DNA of 64,000 nt. It comes from Atherix ibis. Its lineage: Eukaryota > Arthropoda > Insecta > Diptera > Athericidae. The position numbers and the translations under genes were made by a program. Every line of letters begins with the position of its first letter. Positions within the stretch are counted from its first letter, which is position 1. The notes beneath the pieces were generated by a model. It saw nothing but the letters and a program-made list of their open reading frames with translations. It searched no databases and was not told the DNA's origin. Below, in pieces: positions 1 through 15,296 of the stretch. The stretch spans positions 2,728,001-2,792,000 of the forward strand of contig CATQJD010000146.1 of assembly GCA_958298945.1 (NCBI GenBank). The letters are read 5' to 3'.

Positions 1-2975
1 TTCATATTCCTCTTAAACATACTACTTCATATTCCCCTTAAACATACTACTTCATATTCCTCTTAAACATACTACTTCATATTCCTCTTAAATATACTAC
101 TTCATATTCGTATTAAACATACTCCTTCATATTACTCTTAAACATACTCCTTCATATTCCTGTTAAACATACTACTTCATATTCCTCTTAAACATACTAC
201 TTCATATTCCTCTTAAACATACTACTTCATATTACTCTTAAACATACTACTTCATATTCCTCCTAAATATACTACTTCATATTCCTCTTAAACATACTAC
301 TTCATATTCCTCTTAAACATAATACTTCATATTCCTCTTAAATATACTACTTCATATTCCTCTTAAATATACTACTTCATATTCCTCTTAAATATAAAAC
401 TTCATATTCCTCTTAAACATACTACTTCATATTCCTCTTAAACATACTACTTCATGTTCCTCTTTAACATACTATTTTATATTTCTCTTAAACATACTAC
501 TTTATATTCCTCTTAAACGTACTACTTCATATTCCTCTTAAACATACTACTTCATATTCCTCTTAAATATACTACTTAATATTCCTTTTAAATATACTAC
601 TTCATATTCCTCTTAAATATACTACTTCATATTCCTCTTAAATATACTACTTCATATTCCTCTGAAACATACTACTTCATATTCTTCTTAAACATATTAC
701 TTCATATTCATCTTAAACATACTACTTCATATTCCTCTTAAACATACTACTTCATATTCCTCCTAAATATACTACTTCATATTCTTCTTAAACATTCTAC
801 TTCATATTCCTCTTAAATATACTACTTCATATTCCTCTTAAATATACTACTTCATATTCCCCTTAAACATACTACTTCATATTCCTCTTAAATATACTAC
901 TTTATATTCCTCCTAAATATACTACTTCATATTCCTCTTAAATATAATACTTCATATTCCTCTTAAACATACTACTTCATATTCCTCTTAAACATACTAC
1001 TTCATATTCCTCTTAAACATACTACTTTATATTCCTCTTAAACATACTACTTCATATTCCTCTTAAACGTACTACTTCATATTCCTCTTAATCATACTAC
1101 TTCATATTCCTCTTAAATATACTACTTCATATTCCGCTTAAACATACTACTTCATATTCCTCTTAAATATACTACTTCATATTCCTCTTAAATATACTAC
1201 TTCATATTCCTTATAAATATAATACTTCATATTCCTCTAAAACATACCACTTCATATTCCTCTTAAACATACTACTTCATATTCCTCTTAAACAGACTAC
1301 TTTATATTTTTCTTAAACATACTACTTCATATTCCTCTTAAACGTACTACTTCATATTCCTCTTAAACATACTACTTAATATTCCTCTTAAATATACTAC
1401 TTCATATTCCTCTTAAATATACTACTTCATATTTCTCTTAAATATAATACTTCATATTCCTCTTAAACATACTACTTCATATTCCTCTTAAACATACTAC
1501 TTCATATTCCTCTCAAACATACTACTTCATATTCCTCTTAAACATACTACTTCATATTCCTCCTAAATATACTACTTCATATTTTTCTTAAACATTCTAC
1601 TTCATATTCCTCTTAAATATAATACTTTATATTCCTCTTAAATGTACTACTTCATATTCCTCTTAAACATACTACTTCATATTCCTCGTAAATATACTAA
1701 TTCATATTCCTCATAAATATACTACTTCATATTCCTGTTAAATATACTACTTCATATTCCTCTTAAATATACTACTTCATGTTCGTCTTAAATATACTAC
1801 TTCATATTCCTCTTAAATATACTACTTCATATTCCTCTTCAATATACTTCTTCATATTCCTCTTAAACATACTACTTCATATTCCTCTTAAACATACTAC
1901 TTCATATTCCTCTTAAACATAAAACTTCATATTCCTCTTAAACAAACTACTTCATATTACTCTTAAATAAACTGCTTCATATTCCTCTTAAATATACCAC
2001 TTCATATTCCTCTTAAATATACTTCTTCATATTCCTCTTAAATATACTACTTCATATTCCTCTTAAATATACTACTTCATATTCCTCTTAAATATACTAC
2101 TTCATATTACTCTTAAATATACTACTTCATATTCCTCTTAAATATACTACTGCATATTCGTCTTAAACATACTCCTTCATATTACTCTTAAATATACTAC
2201 TTCATATTCCTCTTAAATATACTACTGCATATTCCTCTTAAATATACTACTTCATGTTCCTCTTAAATATACTACTTCATATTCCTCTTAAACATACTAC
2301 TTCATATTCCTCTTAAACATACTACTTCATATTCCTCTTAAACATACTACTTCATATTCCTCTTAAACATACTACTTCATATTCCTCTTAAACATTCTAC
2401 TTCATATTCCTCTTAAATATACTACTTCATATTCCTCTTAAATATACAACTTCATATTCCCCTTAAACATACTACTTCATATTCCTCTTAAATATACTAC
2501 TTTATATTCCTCCTAAATATACTACTTCATATTCCTCTTAAATATAATACTTCATATTCCTCTTAAACATACTACTTCATATTCCTCTTAAACGTACTAC
2601 TTCATATTCCTCTTAAACGTACTACTTCATATTCCTCTTAAATATACTACTTCATATTCCTCTTAAATGTACTACTTCATATTCCTCTTAAACATACTAC
2701 TTCATATTCCTCTTAAATATACTACTTCATATTCCTCTTAAATATACTACTTCATATTCCTCTTAAACATACTACTTCATATTCCTCTTAAACATACTAC
2801 TTCATATTCCTCTTAAACATACTACTTCATATTCCTCCTAAATATACTACTTCATATTCCTCTTAAACATACTACTTCATATTCCTCTTAAACATACTAC
2901 TTCATATTCCTCCTAAACATACTACTTCATATTCTTCTTAAACATTCTACTTCATATTCCTCTTAAATATACTAC
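1..2975 (+). repeat. 2,975-bp higher-order repeat, copy 1 (119 monomers)
   Basis: Rare variants here recur 2,975 bp later. Examples are the TTCATATTCG/TATTAAACAT monomer at 101 and 3076, TTCATGTTCC followed by CTTTAACATACTAT at 451 and 3426, AAACAGACTAC at 1276 and 4251, and TTCATGTTCG at 1776 and 4751. The homologous part is about 1-2375. The remainder, 2376-2975, is made of similar monomers, and 2376-2575 largely repeats the variant order of 776-975 (offset 1,600 bp). The unit may begin left of the window. Confidence 0.88.
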
Positions 2976-5200
2976 TTCATATTCCTCTTAAACATACTAC
3001 TTCATATTCCTCTTAAACATACTACTTCATATTCCTCTTAAACATACTACTTCATATTCCTCTTAAATATACTACTTCATATTCGTATTAAACATACTCC
3101 TTCATATTACTCTTAAACATACTCCTTCATATTCCTGTTAAACATACTACTTCATATTCCTCTTAAACATACTACTTCATATTCCTCTTAAACATACTAC
3201 TTCATATTACTCTTAAACATACTACTTCATATTCCTCCTAAATATACTACTTCATATTCCTCTTAAACATACTACTTCATATTCCTCTTAAACATAATAC
3301 TTCATATTCCTCTTAAATATACTACTTCATATTCCTCTTAAATATACTACTTCATATTCCTCTTAAATATAAAACTTCATATTCCTCTTAAACATACTAC
3401 TTCATATTCCTCTTAAACATACTACTTCATGTTCCTCTTTAACATACTATTTTATATTTCTCTTAAACATACTACTTTATATTCCTCTTAAACGTACTAC
3501 TTCATATTCCTCTTAAACATACTACTTCATATTCCTCTTAAATATACTACTTAATATTCCTTTTAAATATACTACTTCATATTCCTCTTAAATATACTAC
3601 TTCATATTCCTCTTAAATATACTACTTCATATTCCTCTGAAACATACTACTTCATATTCTTCTTAAACATATTACTTCATATTCATCTTAAACATACTAC
3701 TTCATATTCCTCTTAAACATACTACTTCATATTCCTCCTAAATATACTACTTCATATTCTTCTTAAACATTCTACTTCATATTCCTCTTAAATATACTAC
3801 TTCATATTCCTCTTAAATATACTACTTCATATTCCCCTTAAACATACTACTTCATATTCCTCTTAAATATACTACTTTATATTCCTCCTAAATATACTAC
3901 TTCATATTCCTCTTAAATATAATACTTCATATTCCTCTTAAACATACTACTTCATATTCCTCTTAAACATACTACTTCATATTCCTCTTAAACATACTAC
4001 TTTATATTCCTCTTAAACATACTACTTCATATTCCTCTTAAACGTACTACTTCATATTCCTCTTAATCATACTACTTCATATTCCTCTTAAATATACTAC
4101 TTCATATTCCGCTTAAACATACTACTTCATATTCCTCTTAAATATACTACTTCATATTCCTCTTAAATATACTACTTCATATTCCTTATAAATATAATAC
4201 TTCATATTCCTCTAAAACATACCACTTCATATTCCTCTTAAACATACTACTTCATATTCCTCTTAAACAGACTACTTTATATTTTTCTTAAACATACTAC
4301 TTCATATTCCTCTTAAACGTACTACTTCATATTCCTCTTAAACATACTACTTAATATTCCTCTTAAATATACTACTTCATATTCCTCTTAAATATACTAC
4401 TTCATATTCCTCTTAAATATAATACTTCATATTCCTCTTAAACATACTACTTCATATTCCTCTTAAACATACTACTTCATATTCCTCTCAAACATACTAC
4501 TTCATATTCCTCTTAAACATACTACTTCATATTCCTCCTAAATATACTACTTCATATTTTTCTTAAACATTCTACTTCATATTCCTCTTAAATATAATAC
4601 TTTATATTCCTCTTAAATGTACTACTTCATATTCCTCTTAAACATACTACTTCATATTCCTCGTAAATATACTAATTCATATTCCTCATAAATATACTAC
4701 TTCATATTCCTGTTAAATATACTACTTCATATTCCTCTTAAATATACTACTTCATGTTCGTCTTAAATATACTACTTCATATTCCTCTTAAATATACTAC
4801 TTCATATTCCTCTTCAATATACTTCTTCATATTCCTCTTAAACATACTACTTCATATACCTCTTAAACAAACTACTTCATATTACTCTTAAATAAACTGC
4901 TTCATATTCCTCTTAAATATACCACTTCATATTCCTCTTAAATATACTTCTTCATATTCCTCTTAAATATACTACTGCATATTCGTCTTAAACATACTCC
5001 TTCATATTACTCTTAAATATACTACTTCATATTCCTCTTAAATATACTACTGCATATTCCTCTTAAATATACTACTTCATGTTCCTCTTAAATATACTAC
5101 TTCATATTCCTCTTAAACATACTACTTCATATTCCTCTTAAACATACTACTTCATATTCCTCTTAAACATACTACTTCATATTCCTCTTAAACATACTAC
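2976..5200 (+). repeat. 2,975-bp higher-order repeat, copy 2 (shortened)
   Basis: This copy follows copy 1 directly and matches it monomer by monomer from 2976. Around 4851 the offset drops from 2,975 to 2,925 bp (two monomers lost): the variant ending AAATAAACTGC is at 1951 in copy 1 and 4876 here. Near 4951 it drops to 2,825 bp (four more lost): TGCATATTCG is at 2151 and 4976. Similarity stops after about 5200, so the copy is also truncated on its right side. Both internal losses are whole monomers. Confidence 0.86.
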
Positions 5201-6775
5201 TTCATATTCCTCTTAAACATACTACTTCATATTCCTTTTAAACATACTACTTCATATTCCTCTTAAATATACTACTTCATATTCCTCTTAAATATACTAC
5301 TTCATATTCCTCTTAAACATACTACTTCATATTCCTCTTAAATATACTACTTCGTATTCTTCTTAAATATACTTCTTCATATTCCTCTTAAACATACTAC
5401 TTCATATTCCTCTTAAACATACTACTTCATATTCCTCTTAAACATATTACTTCATATTCCTCTTAAACATATTACTTCATATTCCTCTTAAACATACTAC
5501 TTCATATTCCTCTTAAATATACCAGTTCATATTCCTCTTAAATATACTTCTTCATATTCCTCTTAAATATACTACTCCATATTCCTCTTAAATATACTAC
5601 TTCATATTCCTCTTAAACATACTACTTTATATTTCTCTTAAATATACTACTTCATATTCCTCTTAAACATACTACTTCATATTCCTCTTAAACATACTAC
5701 TTCATATTCCTCTTAAACATACTACTTCATATTCCTCTTAAACATACTACTTCATATTCCCATTAAATATACTACTTCATATTCCTCTTAAACATTCTAC
5801 TTCATATTCCTCTTAAATATAATACTTTATATTCCTCTTAAATATACTACTTCATATTCCTCTTAAACATACTACTTCATATTCCTCTTAAACATACTAC
5901 TTTATATTCCTCTTAAATATACTACTGCATATTCGTCTTAAACATACTGCTTCATATTACTCTTAAACATACTCCTTCATATTCCTCTTAAACATACTAC
6001 TTCATATTCCTCTTAAACATACTACTTCATATTCGTCTTAAACATACTACTTTATATTCCTCTTAAACATACTACTTCATATTCCTCCTAAATAAACTAC
6101 TTCATATTCCTCTTAAACATTCTACTTCATATTCCTCTTAAATATTCTACTTCATATTCCTCTTAAATATACTACTTCATATTCCTCTTAAACATAATAC
6201 TTCATATTCCTCTTATATATACTACTTCATATTCCTCTTAAATATACTACTTCATATTCCTCTTAAATATAAAACTTCATATTCCTCTTAAACATACTAC
6301 TTCATATTCCTCTTAAACATACTACTTCATATTCCTCTTTAACATACTATTTTATATTTCTCTTAAACATACTACTTCATATTCCTCTTAAACGTACTAC
6401 TTCATATTCCTCTTAAACATACTACTTCATATTCCTCTTAAATATACTACTTAATATTCCTTTTAAATATACTACTTCATATTCCTCTTAAATATACTAC
6501 TTCATATTCCTCTTAAATATACTACTTCATATTCCTCTGAAACATACTAATTCATATTCTTCTTAAACATATTACTTCATATTCCTCTTAAACATACTAC
6601 TTCATATTCCTCTTAAACATACTACTTCATATTCCTTCGAAATATACTACTTCATATTCTTCTTAAACATTCTACTTCATATTCCTCTCAAATATACTAC
6701 TTCATATTCCTTTTAAACATATTAATTCATATTCCTCTTAAACATATTACTTCATATTCCTCTTAAACATACTAC
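5201..6775 (+). repeat. Degenerate or mosaic higher-order unit
   Basis: This stretch shares variants with the 1,975-bp units to its right, but at changing offsets. TTTATATTTC at 5626 and TTCATATTCC/CATTAAATAT at 5751 match 6976 and 7101 (offset 1,350). TTCATATTCG at 6026, CTTTAACATACTAT at 6326 and the CTTCGAAATAT monomer at 6626 match 7601, 7901 and 8201 (offset 1,575). It looks like an older copy of the same unit that has gained and lost blocks of monomers. Its left edge at 5201 is set only by where the previous unit stops. Confidence 0.75.
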
Positions 6776-8750
6776 TTCATATTCCTCTTAAATATACCAC
6801 TTCATATTCCTCTTAAATATACTTCTTCATATTCCTCTTAAATATACTACTCCATATTCCTCTTAAATATACTACTTCATATTCCTCTTAAATATACTAC
6901 TTCATATTACTCTTAAATATACTACTTCATATTCCTCTTAAATATACTACTGCATATTCCTCTTAAACATACTACTTTATATTTCTCTTAAATATACTAC
7001 TTCATATTCCTCTTAAACATACTACTTCATATTCCTCTTAAACATACTACTTCATATTCCTCTTAAACATACTACTTCATATTCCTCTTAAACATACTAC
7101 TTCATATTCCCATTAAATATACTACTTCATATTCCTCTTAAACATTCTACTTCATATTCCTCTTAAATATAATACTTTATATTCCTCTTAAATATACTAC
7201 TTCATATTCCTCTTAAACATACTACTTCATATTCCTCTTAAACATACTACTTTATATTCCTCTTAAACATACTACTTCATATTCCTCTTAAACGTACTAC
7301 TTCATATTCCTCTTAAACATACTACTTCATATTCCTCTTATATAAACTACTTTATATTCCTCTTAAATATACTACTTCATATTACTCTTAAATATACTAC
7401 TTCATATTCCTCTTAAATACACTACTTCATATTCCTCTTAAACATACTACTTCATATTCCTCTTAAACATACTACTTCATATTCCTCTTAAATATACTAC
7501 TTCATATTCGTCTTAAACATACTCCTTCATATTACTCTTAAACATACTCCTTCATATTCCTCTTAAATATACTACTTCATATTCCTCTTAAACATACTAC
7601 TTCATATTCGTCTTAAACATACTACTTTATATTCCTCTTAAACATACTACTTCATATTCCTCCTAAATAAACTACTTCATATTCCTCTTAAACATTCTAC
7701 TTCATATTCCTCTTAAATATTCTACTTCATATTCCTCTTAAATATACTACTTCATATTCCTCTTAAACATAATACTTCATATTCCTCTTAAATATACTAC
7801 TTCATATTCCTCTTAAATATACTACTTCATATTCCTCTTAAATATAAAACTTCATGTTCCTCTTAAACATACTACTTCATATTCCTCTTAAACATACTAC
7901 TTCATATTCCTCTTTAACATACTATTTTATATTTCTCTTAAACATACTACTTCATATTTCTCTTAAACGTACTACTTCATATTCCTCTTAAACATACTAC
8001 TTCATATTCCTCTTAAATATACTACTTAATATTCCTTTTAAATATACTACTTCATATTCCTCTTAAATATACTACTTCATATTCCTCTTAATTACACTAC
8101 CTCATATTCCTCTGAAACATACTACTTCATATTCTTCTTAAACATATTACTTCATATTCCTCTTAAACATACTACTTCATATTCCTCTTAAACATACTAC
8201 TTCATATTCCTTCGAAATATACTACTTCATATTCTTCTTAAACATTCTACTTCATATTCCTCTTAAATATACTACTTCATATTCCTTATAAATATAATAC
8301 TTCATATTCCTCTTAAACATACTACTTCATATTCCTCTTAAACATACTACTTCATATTCCTCTTAAACATACTACTTTATATTTTTCTTAAACATACTAC
8401 TTCATATTCCTCTTAAACGTACTACTTCATATTCCTCTTAAACATACTACTTACTATTCCTCTTAAATATACTACTTCATATTCCTCTTAAATATACTAC
8501 TTCATATTCCTCTTAAATATACTACTTCATATTCCTCTTAAACATACTACTTCATATTCCTCTTAAACATACTACTTCATATTCCTCTTAAACATACTAC
8601 TTCATATTCCTCTTAAACATACTACTTCATATTCCTCTTAAATATACTACTTCATATTTTTCTTAAACATTCTACTTCATATTCCTCTTAAATATACTAC
8701 TTCATATTCCTCTTAAATGTACTACTTCATATTCCTCTTAAACATACTAC
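6776..8750 (+). repeat. 1,975-bp higher-order repeat, copy 1 (79 monomers)
   Basis: The unit starts with a monomer ending AAATATACCAC, then one ending ACTTC, then TCCATATTCC at 6851. The same order restarts at 8751, exactly 1,975 bp later. Matching markers include TTTATATTTC (6976 and 8951), the CCCATTAAATAT monomer (7101 and 9076), CTTTAACATACTAT (7901 and 9876) and CTTCGAAATAT (8201 and 10176). This copy has CTTATATAAACTAC at 7326 where copy 2 has CTTATATATACTAC at 9301. It straddles the left edge (7276) of the larger 7,746-bp duplication. Confidence 0.9.
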
Positions 8751-10722
8751 TTCATATTCCTCTTAAATATACCACTTCATATTCCTCTTAAATATACTTC
8801 TTCATATTCCTCTTAAATATACTACTCCATATTCCTCTTAAATATACTACTTCATATTCCTCTTAAATATACTACTTCATATTACTCTTAAATATACTAC
8901 TTCATATTCCTCTTAAATATACTACTGCATATTCCTCTTAAACATACTACTTTATATTTCTCTTAAATATACTACTTCATATTCCTCTTAAACATACTAT
9001 TTCATATTCCTCTTAAACATACTACTTCATATTCCTCTTAAACATACTACTTCATATTCCTCTTAAACATACTACTTCATATTCCCATTAAATATACTAC
9101 TTCATATTCCTCTTAAACATTCTACTTCATATTCCTCTTAAATATAATACTTTATATTCCTCTTAAATATACTACTTCATATTCCTCTTAAACATACTAC
9201 TTCATATTCCTCTTAAACATACTACTTTATATTCCTCTTAAACATACTACTTCATATTCCTCTTAAACGTACTACTTCATATTCCTCTTAAACATACTAC
9301 TTCATATTCCTCTTATATATACTACTTTATATTCCTCTTAAATATACTACTTCATATTACTCTTAAATATACTACTTCATATTCCTCTTAAATACACTAC
9401 TTCATATTCCTCTTAAACATACTACTTCATATTCCTCTTAAACATACTACTTCATATTCCTCTTAAATATACTACTTCATATTCGTCTTAAACATACTCC
9501 TTCATATTCCTCTTAAACATACTCCTTCATATTCCTCTTAAATATACTACTTCATATTCCTCTTAAACATACTACTTCATATTCGTCTTAAACATACTAC
9601 TTTATATTCCTCTTAAACATACTACTTCATATTCCTCCTAAATAAACTACTTCATATTCCTCTTAAACATTCTACTTCATATTCCTCTTAAATATTCTAC
9701 TTCATATTCCTCTTAAATATACTACTTCATATTCCTCTTAAACATAATACTTCATATTCCTCTTAAATATACTACTTCATATTCCTCTTAAATATACTAC
9801 TTCATATTCCTCTTAAATATAAAACTTCATGTTCCTCTTAAACATACTACTTCATATTCCTCTTAAACATACTACTTCATATTCCTCTTTAACATACTAT
9901 TTTATATTTCTCTTAAACATACTACTTCATATTTCTCTTAAACGTACTACTTCATATTCCTCTTAAACATACTACTTCATATTCCTCTTAAATATACTAC
10001 TTAATATTCCTTTTAAATATACTACTTCATATTCCTCTTAAATATACTACTTCATATTCCTCTTAATTACACTACCTCATATTCCTCTGAAACATACTAC
10101 TTCATATTCTTCTTAAACATATTACTTCATATTCCTCTTAAACATACTACTTCATATTCCTCTTAAACATACTACTTCATATTCCTTCGAAATATACTAC
10201 TTCATATTCTTCTTAAACATTCTACTTCATATTCCTCTTAAATATACTACTTCATATTCCTTATAAATATAATACTTCATATTCCTCTTAAACATACTAC
10301 TTCATATTCCTCTTAAACATACTACTTCATATTCCTCTTAAACATACTACTTTATATTTTTCTTAAACATACTACTTCATATTCCTCTTAAACGTACTAC
10401 TTCATATTCCTCTTAAACATACTACTTACTATTCCTCTTAAATATACTACTTCATATTCCTCTTAAATATACTACTTCATATTCCTCTTAAATATACTAC
10501 TTCATATTCCTCTTAAACATACTTCATATTCCTCTTAAACATACTACTTCATATTCCTCTTAAACATACTACTTCATATTCCTCTTAAACATACTACTTC
10601 ATATTCCTCTTAAATATACTACTTCATATTTTTCTTAAACATTCTACTTCATATTCCTCTTAAATATACTACTTCATATTCCTCTTAAATGTACTACTTC
10701 ATATTCCTCTTAAACATACTAC
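8751..10722 (+). repeat. 1,975-bp higher-order repeat, copy 2 (1,972 bp)
   Basis: This is a direct tandem copy of 6776-8750. It is 3 bp short because of the 22-bp monomer at 10501-10522, whose counterpart at 8526 is a normal 25-mer. Similarity to copy 1 ends at 10722/10723: copy 1 is followed by a monomer ending AAATATACCAC, this copy by a plain monomer and then one with CTCATAAATAT. A near-identical version of this copy lies at 19397-21368 within the third large unit. Confidence 0.9.
10501..10522 (+). repeat. 22-bp monomer (3-bp deletion)
   Basis: One TAC/ACT step is missing from the end of the monomer, so it reads AAACATAC directly into TTCATATT. TACTACT is a short direct repeat, and loss of one triplet by slippage fits. 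It shifts the array phase for everything downstream. The same monomer is present at 21147, showing that the deletion predates the large duplication. Confidence 0.97.
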
Positions 10723-13700
10723 TTCATATTCCTCTTAAATATACTACTTCATATTCCTCATAAATATACTACTTCATATTCCTGTTAAATATACTACTTC
10801 ATATTCCTCTTAAATATACTACTTCATGTTCGTCTTAAATATACTACTTCATATTCCTCTTAAATATACTACTTCATATTCCTCTTCAATATACTTCTTC
10901 ATATTCCTCTTAAACATACTACTTCATATTCCTCTTAAACATACTACTTCATATTCCTCTTAAACATACTACTTCATATTCCTCTTAAACATACTATTTC
11001 ATATTCCTCTTAAATATACTGCTTCATATTCCTCTTAAATATACCACTTCATATTCCTCTTAAATATACTTCTTCATATTCCTCTTAAATATACTACTTC
11101 ATATTCCTCTTAAATATACTACTTCATATTCCTCTTAAATATACTACTTCATATTACTCTTAAATATACTACTTCATATTCCTCTTAAATATACTACTGC
11201 ATATTCGTCTTAAACATACTCCTTCATATTACTCTTTAACATACTGCTTCATATTCCTCTTAAACATACTACTTCATATTCCTCTTAAACATACTACTTC
11301 ATATTCGTCTTAAACATACTACTTTATATTCCTCTTAAACATACCACTTCATATTCCTCTTAATTATACTTCTTCATATTCCTCTTAAATATTCTACTTC
11401 ATATTCCTCTTAAATATACTACTTCATATTCCTCTTAAACATAATACTTCATATTCCTCTTAAATATACTACTTCATATTCCTCTTAAATATAATACTTC
11501 ATATTCCTCTTAAACATACTACTTCATATTCCTCTTAAACATACTACTTCATATTCCTCTTAAACATACTACTTCATATTCCTCTTTAACATACTATTTT
11601 ATATTTCTCTTAAACATACTACTTCATATTCCTTTTAAACGTACTACTTCATATTCCTCTTAAGCATACTACTTCATATTCCTCTTAAATATACTACTTA
11701 ATATTCCTCTTAAATATACTACTTCATATTCCTCTTAAATATACTACTTCATATTCCTCTTAAATATACTACTTCATATTCCTCTTAAACATGCTACTTC
11801 ATATTCTTCTTAAACGTACTACTTCATATTCCTCTTAAACATACTACTTCATATTCCTCTTAAACATACTACTTCATATTCCTCCTAAATATACTACTTC
11901 ATATTCTTCTTAAACATTCTACTTCATATTCCTCTTAAATATACTACTTCATATTCCTCTTAAATGTACTACTTCATATTCCTCTTAAATATATTACTTC
12001 ATATTCCTCTTAAACATACTCCTTCATATTCCTCTTAAACATACTACTTCATATTCCTCTTTAACATACTATTTTATATTTCTCTTAAACATACTACTTC
12101 ATATTCCTTTTAAACGTATTACTTCATATTCCTCTTAAACATACTACTTCATATTTCTCTTAAATATACTACTTAATATTCCTCTTAAATATACTACTTC
12201 ATATTCCTCTTAAATATACTACTTCATATTATTCTTAAATGTACTACTTCATATTCCTCTTAAACATACTACTTCATATTCCTCTTAAATATACTATTTT
12301 ATATTCCTCTTAAATATACTACTTCATTTTCCTCTTAAATATAATACTTCATATTCCTCTTAAACATACTACTTCATATTCCTCTTAAACATACTACTTC
12401 ATATTCCTCTTAAACATACTACTTTATATTCCTCTTAAACATACTACTTCATATTCCTCTTAAACGTACTACTTCATATTCCTCTTAATCATACTACTTC
12501 ATATTCCTCTTAAATATACTACTTCATATTCCTCTTAAACATACTACTTTATATTCCTCTTAAATATACTACTCCATATTCCTCTTAAATATACTACTTC
12601 ATATTCCTTTTAAATATAATACTTCATATTCCTCTTAAACATACTACATCATATTCCTCTTAAACAAACTACTTCATATTCCTCTTAAACATACTACTTT
12701 ATATTTTTCTTAAACATACTACTTCATATTCCTCTTAAGCGTACTACTTCATATTCCTCTTAAACATACTACTTAATATTCCTCTTAAAAATACTACTTC
12801 ATATTCCTCTTAAATATACTACTTCATATTAGTCTTAAATATACTACTTCATTATCCTCTTAAACATACTACTTCATATTCCTCTTAAACATACAATTTC
12901 ATATTCCTCTTAAACATATTACTTCATATTCCTTTTAAACATTCTACTTCATATTCCTCCTAAATATACTACTTCATATTCTTCTTAAACATTCTACTTC
13001 ATATTCCTCTTAAATATACTACTTCATATTCCTCTTAAATGTACTACTTCATATTCCTCTTAAACATAATACTTCATATTCCTCTTAAATATACTACTTC
13101 ATATTCCTCTTAAATATACTTCTTCATATTCCTCTTAAATATACTACTTCATATTCCTCTTAAATATACTACTTCATGTTCCTCTTAAATATACTACTTC
13201 ATATTCCTCTTAAACATACTACTTCATATTCTTCTTAAACATATTACTTCATATTCCTCTTAAACATACTACTTTATATTCCTCTTAAACATACCACTTC
13301 ATATTCCTCTTAAACGTACTACTTCATATTCCTCTTAAACATACTACTTAATATTCCTCTTAAGTATACTACTTCATATTCCTCTTAAATATACTACTTC
13401 ATATTCCTCTTAAATATAATACTTTATATTCCTCTTAAATATACTACTTCATATTCCTCTTAAACATACTACTTCATATTCCTCTTAAACATACTACTTC
13501 ATATTCCTCTTAAACATACTACTTCATATTCCTCTTAAATATACTACTTCATATTCCTCTTAAATATACTACTTCATATTCCTCTTAAACATACTACTTC
13601 ATATTCCTTTTAAATATACTACTTCATATTCCTCTTAAATATACATCTTCATATTCCTCTTAAACATACTACTTCATATTCCTCTTAAACATACTACTTC

Positions 13701-14447
13701 ATATTCCTCTTAAACATACTACTTCATATTCCTCTTAAACATACTACTTCATATTCCTCTTAAACATACTACTTCATATTCCTCTTAAATATACCACTTC
13801 ATATTCCTCTTAAATATACTTCTTCATATTCCTCTTAAATATACTACTTCATATTCCTCTTAAATATACTACTTCATATTCCTCTTAAATATACTACTTC
13901 ATATTCCTCTTAAACATATTACTTCATATTTCTCTTAAATATACTACTTCATATTCCTCTTAAACATACTACTTTATATTTGGCTTAAATATACTACTTC
14001 ATATTCTTCTTAAACATACTACTTCATATTCCTCTTAAACATACTACTTCATATTCCTCTTAAATTTACTACTACATATTCCTCTTAAATATACTACTTC
14101 ATATTCCTCTTAAATATACTACTTCATATTCCTCGTAAACATACTACTTCATATTCCTCTTAAACATACTACTTCATATTCCTCTTAAACATACTACTTC
14201 ATATTCCTCTTAAACATACTACTTCATATTCCTCTTAAGCATACTACTTCATATTCCCATTAAATATACTACTTCATATTCCTCTTAAACATTCTACTTC
14301 ATATTCCTCTTAAATATACTATTTCATATTCCTCTTAAATATACTACTTCATATTCCTGTTAAACATACTACTTCATATTCCTCTTAAATATACTACTTC
14401 ATATTCCTCTTAAATATACTACTTCATATTCCTCTTAAATATAATAC

Positions 14448-14471
14448 TTCATATTTCTCTAAACATACTAC
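14448..14471 (+). repeat. 24-bp monomer (1-bp deletion)
   Basis: The CTCTTAAAC step reads CTCTAAAC, one T short. It is shared by position in the large unit with 17348 (U2) and 25094 (U3), so it is an inherited variant rather than an isolated read error. Confidence 0.96.
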
Positions 14472-15046
14472 TTCATATTCCTCTTAAACATACTACTTCA
14501 TATTCCTCTTAAACATACTACTTTATATTCCTCTTAAACATACTACTTCATATTCCTCTTAAACGTACTACTTCATATTCCTCTTAAACATACTACTTCA
14601 TATTCATCTTAAATATACTACTTCATATTCCTCTTAAATACACTACTTCATATTCGTCTTAAACATACTACTTCATATTCCTCTTAAACATACTACTTCA
14701 TATACCTCTCGAACATACTACTTCATATTCCTCTTAAACATACTACTTCATATTCCTCTTAAACATACTACTTCATATTCCTCTTAAGCGTACTACTTCA
14801 TATTCCTCTTTAACATACTACTTAATATTCCTCTTAAAAATACTATTTCATATTCCTCTTAAATATACTACTTCATATTAGTCTTAAATATACTACTTCA
14901 TATTCCTCTTAAACATACTACTTCATATTCCTCTTAAACATACAATTTCATATTCCTCTTAAACATACTACATCATATTCCTCTTAAACATACTACTTTA
15001 TATTCCTCCTAAACATACTACTTCATATTCCTCTTAAACGTACTAC

Positions 15047-15072
15047 TTCATATTCCTCTTAAAACATACTAC
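15047..15072 (+). repeat. 26-bp monomer (1-bp insertion)
   Basis: It has four As (CTTAAAACAT) instead of three. The equivalent monomer at 17947 is a normal 25-mer, so the extra base is private to copy U2. Confidence 0.95.
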
Positions 15073-15272
15073 TTCATATTCCTCTTATATAAACTACTTT
15101 ATATTCCTCTTAAATATACTACTTCATATTACTCTTAAATATACTACTTCATATTCCTCTTAAATACACTACTTCATATTCCTCTTAAACATACTACTTC
15201 ATATTCCTCTTAAACATACTACTTCATATTCCTCTTAAATATACTACTTCATATTCGTCTTAAACATACTCC

Positions 15273-15296
15273 TTCATATTACTCTAAACATACTCC
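15273..15296 (+). repeat. 24-bp monomer (1-bp deletion)
   Basis: It reads ATTACTCTAAACATACTCC, one T short. The equivalent at 18172 has the full CTCTTAAAC. The change is private to copy U2 and restores the phase shifted by the 26-mer at 15047. Confidence 0.95.

Larger units (their letters stand above)
7276..15021 (+). repeat. 7,746-bp large unit, copy U1 (310 monomers)
   Basis: This segment reappears at 17922-25667, offset 10,646 bp throughout. All rare markers I checked agree, including the two odd-length monomers: 22-mers at 10501 and 21147, and 24-mers at 14448 and 25094. Other shared markers are CTTATATAAACTAC (7326 and 17972), CTTCGAAATAT (8201/18847 and 10176/20822), TTTATATTTGGC (13973 and 24619) and CTCTCGAACAT (14697 and 25343). 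By eye I found only a handful of differences: T/A at 11935/22581, T/C at 12156/22802, TA/AT at 12720-12721/23366-23367, and a few near 14972-14998. The unit restarts at 15022. Confidence 0.9.
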